Below, one piece after another: positions 55,399 through 64,000 of a stretch of DNA of 64,000 nt. Under the pieces are notes generated by a model that saw only the letters and a list, made by a program, of their open reading frames with translations, did not search any database and had not been told where the DNA came from. The DNA is from Sulfuricystis thermophila. GTDB taxonomy: Bacteria; Pseudomonadota; Gammaproteobacteria; Burkholderiales; Rhodocyclaceae. The position numbers were made by a program, and so were the translations under genes. How positions within the stretch are numbered: the first letter of the stretch is position 1; each line of letters begins with the position of its first letter. The stretch spans positions 434,001 through 498,000 of the forward strand of contig NZ_AP019373.1 in the NCBI RefSeq assembly GCF_004323595.1, read 5' to 3'.

Positions 55399-57617
55399 AA
55401 TTCATGCGTTCTCTTTTGACCGGCGTGACCCTGTTGCTGGCGATGGTCTCGACATCCATGGCGCAAAATGCTGCGGAGACAAGTAAGACCAATGTCATCG
55501 AAAGTCTCGAGGTCGGCAAAGTGGCCGGCAGTACCGTCGTCAAGCTGGGTCTGCGCAAAGAGCTTGCCGCGACGCCCGCGAATTTCATGATCACCAATCC
55601 GGCTCGGATCGTGTTCGATTTCCCCGCGACGGAAAACGGCCTGGGGCATACCGGCAAACCCGTCAATGAAGGCGTGCTGCGCAGTTACAGCGTCGTCCAG
55701 GCCGGCGATCGTTCCCGACTGGTGCTCAATCTGGCGCAGAATGCCCGTTTCGAGGCGCGCGTCGATGGCAAACACCTCAACATCACGCTGTTGGACGACG
55801 TGCGTTCCGACGTCGCGGCAGCACCTGCCGGCGTGCAGCATTTTGCCCAGACCGGTCGCAGTGAGGATAATGCGATCCGCAGCATCCAGTTCCGCCGCAA
55901 CAAGGAAGGTGCCGGCGTGGTGTTGGTCGACATGACCTCGTCTGATGCGGCCATCGACGTGGCCCAAAAAGGCTCGAAACTGTTTGTGTCCTTCAAAAAG
56001 ACGCAACTGCCCGAGTCGCAGCGCAAGCGTCTCGACGTCGTCGATTTCGGCACGCCGGTCACCGCGGTGACGACACGCCCGGAAGGCGACGGCGTGACCA
56101 TGGAAATCGTTCCAACCGGCCTGTGGGAACATACCGCCTATCAGAGCGACAACCAGTTCATCGTCGAAGTCCGGCCGGTCAAGGAAGATCCGAGCAAGCT
56201 GTTCCAGGGCAGCAAGAAGGGTTACCAGGGCGAGTTGATTTCGCTCAACTTCCAGAACATCCCGTTGCGTGAGCTGCTGCACGTGTTCGCCGACATCACC
56301 AATTTCAACATCGTCATCAGCGACTCGGTCGGCGGCAACGTCTCCTTGCGCCTCAACGACGTGCCGTGGGATCAGGCGCTCGAGATCGTCCTGCAGCAGA
56401 AGAACCTCGCGATGCGCAAGAACGGCAACGTGATCTGGATTGCGCCGCAGGACGAGCTCGCCGCACGCGACGAGCAGGCGATCAAGTCACGTGAGACCGC
56501 GATCGCCGCCGAACAGCCTCGCCTCGAGCTGTTCCAGCTCAACTACGTCAAGGCCGAAGATCTACTGGCGATGATCGAGAAAGAGAAGGACGATCTGAAG
56601 GGCAAGGACAAGGCGTCAGCATTCTTGTCGTCGGTCGGCAAGATCACCATCGACAAGCGGACCAATCAGGTGTTCATCTACGACGTGCCGAGCAAGCTCG
56701 ACATGATCTCCAGTCTGCTCAAGCAGATCGACCGCCCGGTACGCCAGGTGCTGATCGAAGCGCGCATCGTCGAGGCGGATACCAATTTCACCAAGTCGCT
56801 CGGTGTCCGGCTGGGCACGCATGACCATCAGGGCATGAACGTCGGGCACAGTTTGGGGAAAGACACCAACGTTCGCTTCGGCCTTTCGGCTTCGAGCAAC
56901 GATGCCTACGCTCATTTACCGGAGGCAGGGAATTACCCGGCCACCGCGATCATCACCGACATCGACCGTACCACAGGCGAGATCACCTATACCCGGGAGG
57001 TGCCGACGCCGAAGATCGAGAACAGCCAGATGGTGAATCTGGCCGTGCCAAACCCAGCGGGCCAATTTGCGCTGACGCTGATGAACCGCGCCAAGACCAT
57101 GTTGCTGACGCTCGAACTATCCGCCCTGGAAGCCGATGGCAAGGGCAAGACCATCTCCAGCCCGCGCATCATGACGATGGATCAGATGGAAGCCAATATC
57201 CAGCAGGGGGTGCGGGTACCGTATCTGGTTTCGAGTGCCTCGGGCGCGACCTCGGTGGCTTGGCAGGATGCCAACTTGTCGCTGAAAGTCAAACCCCATA
57301 TCACTCCCGACGGGCGAGTCATGCTGAAGTTGAAGATCACCAAAAACGCCCTTGGGCCGCAGGTCAGCACTTTCCTCGGCTATTCGATCAAGACCAAGGA
57401 AGTGGAATCCGACGTCCTGGTGGACAATGGCGGTACGGTGGTGATCGGCGGCATCTATGAGCAGGAAGAGCGCGATAGCACCACCCGGGTGCCTTTCCTC
57501 GGCGATCTGCCCTATGTCGGCTTTCTGTTCAAGACCCGCTCGAAGACCGACAACCGGACCGAACTTCTGGTCATGATCACGCCGAAGATCATCGACAACG
57601 CGTTGAGTATGCGCTGA
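55395..57617 (+). CDS. pilQ: Type IV pilus secretin PilQ
   Basis: 740 residues: signal peptide, two AMIN domains (about 30-260), N0/N1 domains (LNFQNIPLRELLHVFADITNFNIVISD, LRLNDVPWDQALEIVL), and the C-terminal secretin pore (VLIEARIVEA, VPFLGDLPYVGFLFK). Outer-membrane channel through which the pilus leaves. Overlaps pilP by 4 bases. Confidence 0.96.
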   Translation: MKFMRSLLTGVTLLLAMVSTSMAQNAAETSKTNVIESLEVGKVAGSTVVKLGLRKELAATPANFMITNPARIVFDFPATENGLGHTGKPVNEGVLRSYSVVQAGDRSRLVLNLAQNARFEARVDGKHLNITLLDDVRSDVAAAPAGVQHFAQTGRSEDNAIRSIQFRRNKEGAGVVLVDMTSSDAAIDVAQKGSKLFVSFKKTQLPESQRKRLDVVDFGTPVTAVTTRPEGDGVTMEIVPTGLWEHTAYQSDNQFIVEVRPVKEDPSKLFQGSKKGYQGELISLNFQNIPLRELLHVFADITNFNIVISDSVGGNVSLRLNDVPWDQALEIVLQQKNLAMRKNGNVIWIAPQDELAARDEQAIKSRETAIAAEQPRLELFQLNYVKAEDLLAMIEKEKDDLKGKDKASAFLSSVGKITIDKRTNQVFIYDVPSKLDMISSLLKQIDRPVRQVLIEARIVEADTNFTKSLGVRLGTHDHQGMNVGHSLGKDTNVRFGLSASSNDAYAHLPEAGNYPATAIITDIDRTTGEITYTREVPTPKIENSQMVNLAVPNPAGQFALTLMNRAKTMLLTLELSALEADGKGKTISSPRIMTMDQMEANIQQGVRVPYLVSSASGATSVAWQDANLSLKVKPHITPDGRVMLKLKITKNALGPQVSTFLGYSIKTKEVESDVLVDNGGTVVIGGIYEQEERDSTTRVPFLGDLPYVGFLFKTRSKTDNRTELLVMITPKIIDNALSMR

Positions 57618-57639
57618 GCGTCGGCGAGACCGGATTCGT

Positions 57640-58176
57640 TTGAAAGGTAGTTCATTCACGGGGCCGTCGATCTTTCTCGTCGGCATGATGGGGGCGGGCA
57701 AGACGACGCTGGGCCGTCGTCTTGCGCATGAGACCGGCCGCGAATTCATCGACCTCGATCGTGAGATCGAGCGGCTGACTGGCGTGACGGTGGCCACCAT
57801 CTTCGAGATCGAAGGCGAGGCTGGTTTCCGGCTCAGAGAATCGCAGCTGCTGGCGGAGATCGCACTTCGTCCAGGTCTCGTCGTCGCCACGGGGGGGGGC
57901 GTGGTGCTCCATCCGCTCAACCGTGCGCGCCTGCTATCGAGTCGTTGCGTTGTATATTTACACGCTGAACCAGGCTTGATCTTTGCGCGCATCCGCCACG
58001 ACCGCAGCCGTCCGCTGTTGCAGGTGGCCGACCCGCTGGCCAGGATCCGTCAGCTGGTCACCCAGCGCGATCCGCTCTACCGCGAAGTCGCCGATCTGGT
58101 CGTCGAGTCCGGCCGCGATGCGGCGGCGATCATGAACGAACTCAAGCAGTTGTTGCCGAGCCCATGCAGACGTTGA
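57640..58176 (+). CDS. aroK: Shikimate kinase AroK
   Basis: 178-residue ATP-dependent kinase of the shikimate pathway: Walker [25 protein letters not shown] (shikimate Asp), and VATGGGVVL. The TTG at 57640 gives the family N-terminus. aroB overlaps its end by 13 bases. aroKB downstream of pilQ is a widely conserved arrangement. Confidence 0.95.
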   Translation: MKGSSFTGPSIFLVGMMGAGKTTLGRRLAHETGREFIDLDREIERLTGVTVATIFEIEGEAGFRLRESQLLAEIALRPGLVVATGGGVVLHPLNRARLLSSRCVVYLHAEPGLIFARIRHDRSRPLLQVADPLARIRQLVTQRDPLYREVADLVVESGRDAAAIMNELKQLLPSPCRR

Positions 58177-59252
58177 CCATCGACCTCAAGGAACGCAGCT
58201 ACCCGATCCTGATTGGCGCCGGCCTGCTGGCGGATCCCTCGGCCTTCGCCAGCCTGGCCGGGCGGCGTGTCGCCATCGTCACCAACGAAACCGTTGCTCC
58301 GCTCTATTTGGCGCGTCTGCAGGGCACGTTGACGCAAGTCGGCGCTGGCGTGACGGCACTGGTGCTGCCGGATGGGGAGGCTTACAAGAACTGGGAGACG
58401 CTCAACCGGATTTACGATCATCTGCTCGCCGAGCGCTGCGATCGGGGCACGACGATCGTCGCGCTCGGTGGGGGCGTGATCGGCGATCTGTCGGGCTTTG
58501 CCGCCGCCACATATCAGCGCGGTGTGCCGTTCATCCAGGTGCCGACGACGCTGCTGGCCCAGGTCGATTCGTCGGTGGGCGGCAAGACCGGCATCAATCA
58601 TCCGCGTGGCAAGAACATGATCGGCGCCTTCTGGCAGCCGCGCCTGGTCGTCGCCGATACCGATACGCTGAATACCTTGCCAGACCGCGAGCTGTCCGCC
58701 GGCATGGCCGAGGTGATCAAATATGGTCTGATCCGTGACCTGCCGTTCCTCGACTGGCTCGATGACCACATGGAACGACTGATGGCGCGCGATGGCGAGC
58801 TGCTTGCCTTCGCGATCGAACGTTCCTGCGCCAACAAGGCGCAAGTCGTCGCCGGTGACGAGCTGGAAACCGCTAAAGAAGGTGGGCGGGCGCTGCTCAA
58901 TCTGGGCCACACTTTCGGCCATGCGATCGAGGCCGGCGCGGGTTATGGCGTCTGGCTGCATGGCGAAGCGGTGGCGGCTGGCACCGTGATGGCGCTGGAG
59001 TTGTCGAGGCGACTGGGTTGGCTCGGCGAAGCCGATGTCGAGCGCGTGAGCAAGCTGTTCGAACGCGCCCATCTGCCGGTGCGGGGTCCCAGACTCGGCG
59101 CCGAGCGCTATCTCGACCTGATGGCGCACGACAAGAAAGTGCTCGAGGGCAGGCTGCGCCTGGTTCTCCTCAAGCGGCTCGGTGAAGCCATGACTTACGC
59201 CGAGGCGCCGATGTCGGAGATTCGCGCGGCGATCGAAACCTGCTGTGAGTGA
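58164..59252 (+). CDS. aroB: 3-dehydroquinate synthase AroB
   Basis: 362-residue NAD-dependent cyclase. [42 protein letters not shown], and the zinc ligands in [12 protein letters not shown] and LHGEAVAAG are all present. Near residue 58 a segment reads [10 protein letters not shown], whose DNA matches the dispersed repeat at about 23 of 26 positions. No length change is evident there against homologues as recalled. Confidence 0.96.
   Translation: MQTLTIDLKERSYPILIGAGLLADPSAFASLAGRRVAIVTNETVAPLYLARLQGTLTQVGAGVTALVLPDGEAYKNWETLNRIYDHLLAERCDRGTTIVALGGGVIGDLSGFAAATYQRGVPFIQVPTTLLAQVDSSVGGKTGINHPRGKNMIGAFWQPRLVVADTDTLNTLPDRELSAGMAEVIKYGLIRDLPFLDWLDDHMERLMARDGELLAFAIERSCANKAQVVAGDELETAKEGGRALLNLGHTFGHAIEAGAGYGVWLHGEAVAAGTVMALELSRRLGWLGEADVERVSKLFERAHLPVRGPRLGAERYLDLMAHDKKVLEGRLRLVLLKRLGEAMTYAEAPMSEIRAAIETCCE
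58335..58360 (+). repeat. Dispersed 26-bp repeat, copy 10 (inside aroB)
   Basis: Plus-orientation copy with three changes from consensus, read as Q-V-G-A-G-V-T-A-L. Unlike other intragenic copies it seems to replace, not lengthen, normal protein sequence. Confidence 0.6.
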
Positions 59253-60369
59253 GCTGGCCAGTTACGCCGTCGGCGAGCACAATTCACGCGGCCGGCAGCA
59301 TCCCGAGCCGCGGCCGAAGACGCGCGGCGAATTCGCCCGCGACCGCGACCGCATCATTCATTCGACGGCGTTCCGCCGTCTCGAATACAAGACCCAGGTC
59401 TTCGTCAATCACGAAGGCGATCTGTTCCGCACGCGGCTGACGCATTCGATCGAGGTCGCACAGATCGCGCGCACCATCGCCCGCGCGCTCAAGCTCAACG
59501 ACGATCTGACCGAAGCGATCGCGCTGGCGCACGATCTCGGCCACACACCGTTCGGCCACGCCGGGCAGGATGCGCTGAACGAATGCATGGCCGATTACGG
59601 CGGCTTCGAGCACAACCTGCAGTCCTTGCGTATCGTCGACAAGCTCGAGGAGCGTTACGGCGCCTTCGATGGGCTGAATCTGATGTTCGAGACGCGGGCG
59701 GGCATCCTCAAACATTGCTCACCAGCGAAAGCGCGCGAATTGGGCGAAGTCGCGGAGCGCTTTCTCACCGACCATCGTCCGTCGCTGGAGGCGCAGATCT
59801 GCAATCTCGCCGATCAGATCGCCTACAACAATCACGACGTTGATGATGGCCTCCGCTCCGGACTGCTCACCCTCGATGCGCTCGAATCGGTGAAGCTGTT
59901 CGCCGAACATCGGACGGCGGCGCTCAAGGAATTCCCGCACCTGACCGGCCGGCGGCTGATCCATGAAACCGTGCGCCGCATGATCGATGCACAGGTGACC
60001 GACCTGCTCGCGGAAACCCGGGCTCGTATCGCGCGGTTAGGGATTGCGATCCTCGACGATGTGGCCGTGGCGCCGCCGCTGGTCGCCTTTTCGCCAGCCA
60101 TGCACGAAATGAACCGAGAGTTGAAACACTTCCTGCACACATCGCTTTATCGCCACTACCAGGTGGTACGCATGACGACCAAGGCGCGGCGCATCATCAA
60201 GGAGCTGTTTTCCGCTTTTCTTTCCGACATGCGGCTCCTGCCGGAAAAATACCGCGCGCTGGGGGAACGCGAGGGTGAGCCGCGGGCGATTGCCGACTAT
60301 ATTGCCGGCATGACCGACCGTTATGCGATCAAGGAGCATCGGCGTCTGTTCGCCGTCGGGGAACTCTGA
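59245..60369 (+). CDS. dgt: Deoxyguanosinetriphosphate triphosphohydrolase-like HD protein
   Basis: 374 residues with GTG start overlapping aroB. It has the Dgt type-2 N-terminus ([33 protein letters not shown]), HD metal ligands (H in [14 protein letters not shown] in [14 protein letters not shown] in [15 protein letters not shown]). It hydrolyses dNTPs to nucleoside plus triphosphate. Confidence 0.93.
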   Translation: MSELASYAVGEHNSRGRQHPEPRPKTRGEFARDRDRIIHSTAFRRLEYKTQVFVNHEGDLFRTRLTHSIEVAQIARTIARALKLNDDLTEAIALAHDLGHTPFGHAGQDALNECMADYGGFEHNLQSLRIVDKLEERYGAFDGLNLMFETRAGILKHCSPAKARELGEVAERFLTDHRPSLEAQICNLADQIAYNNHDVDDGLRSGLLTLDALESVKLFAEHRTAALKEFPHLTGRRLIHETVRRMIDAQVTDLLAETRARIARLGIAILDDVAVAPPLVAFSPAMHEMNRELKHFLHTSLYRHYQVVRMTTKARRIIKELFSAFLSDMRLLPEKYRALGEREGEPRAIADYIAGMTDRYAIKEHRRLFAVGEL

Positions 60370-60454
60370 GACCTGTGACGCCGGAAGGCCCTTGAAGGCG
60401 CTGGCGAATCTGCGTAACATCACGGGTTCGCTCGTTTTTGTCGATAGCGGGAAG

Positions 60455-60469
60455 GCGCGCTGGGCGCGC
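60455..60469. other. GCGCGC palindrome in the dgt-gltB gap
   Basis: GCGCGC, TGG, GCGCGC at 60455-60469, in the 185-base gap between dgt and gltB. Purpose unknown; it could pair with the later hairpin as alternative structures in a leader RNA. Confidence 0.3.
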
Positions 60470-60520
60470 ACGAACAGTATCGTTGCCGCCACGTCGTTTG
60501 GCTCCCCGGGACGTCGCACA

Positions 60521-60540
60521 ACGGGCGCCCCGTTTTCTAT
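60521..60540 (+). terminator. Hairpin with short U-tract before gltB
   Basis: ACGGG, CGC, CCCGT is a perfect 5-base-pair stem followed by TTTCTAT. It looks like an intrinsic terminator of the pil-aro-dgt transcript, yet ends only about 15 bases before gltB ATG, so a gltB transcript starting upstream would have to pass it. Confidence 0.5.
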
Positions 60541-60554
60541 TGAGGAAGCCAGCA

Positions 60555-64000
<3,446 letters not shown>

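Overview
This is a GC-rich bacterial chromosome segment, read here as a betaproteobacterium near Rhodocyclales or Sterolibacteriaceae. The evidence is gene order and family content: yebC-ruvC-ruvA-ruvB beside ybgC-tolQRAB-pal-cpoB-queE-queC, pilMNOPQ-aroK-aroB-dgt-gltB beside a divergent PBP1A gene, hslVU, a SAH riboswitch before ahcY, and a Sox-type sulfur-oxidation gene at the left edge. No rRNA, tRNA, CRISPR array, phage or complete insertion sequence is visible. Genes are densely packed, with many ATGA-type start/stop overlaps.

Layout. 1-1.3 kb: end of a soxY-like gene and a YeeE/YedE sulfur transporter. 1.5-12.1 kb (minus strand): yebC, ruvC, ruvA, an AI-2E-family permease, ruvB, ybgC, tolQ, tolR, tolA, tolB, pal, cpoB, queE, queC (DNA repair, envelope constriction, queuosine synthesis). 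12.2-15.3 kb: a class III nucleotide cyclase and a HerA/DUF853 ATPase, divergent. 15.4-25.5 kb (plus strand): an unusual seven-gene run of outer-membrane porin, small periplasmic binding protein, GGDEF-EAL protein, two TonB-dependent receptors, a second periplasmic binding protein and a diguanylate cyclase. 25.5-30 kb (minus strand): metK, SAH riboswitch, ahcY, tlyA, metF (methyl cycle). 30.1-35.4 kb (plus strand): two lipid A acyltransferase-like genes, dapF, DUF484, xerC, rlmI.

35.5-43.7 kb is a zinc island. Two divergent operons flank one perfect 23-bp palindrome. Leftward are ZIP, DUF2796, ABC ATPase, FtsX-like permease and DUF3299 (a Zrg-like set). Rightward are zur, a small exported protein, a His-rich outer-membrane protein and a ZnuA-ZnuC-ZnuB transporter. 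43.9-49.9 kb: hslVU, an orphan GspE/PilB-type ATPase, lysA, lptM and cyaY. 49.9-64 kb: PBP1A, pilMNOPQ, aroK, aroB, dgt and the 5' part of gltB.

The most unusual signal is a roughly 26-bp repeat family scattered across 2.3-58.4 kb. It occurs in intergenic DNA and also inside nine genes (queE, tolA, ruvA, the herA-like gene, tlyA, a small exported-protein gene, znuB, lysA, aroB). It is translated there in several reading frames, mostly in loops and linkers. After znuB it forms an alternating inverted array, like a REP/BIME cluster. A second class of signal is three hairpin-rich segments bounded by inverted repeats that overlap gene ends (cpoB-pal, ybgC-ruvB, metK 3' end). The metK case carries a second, diverged copy of the metK C-terminal codons and stop.
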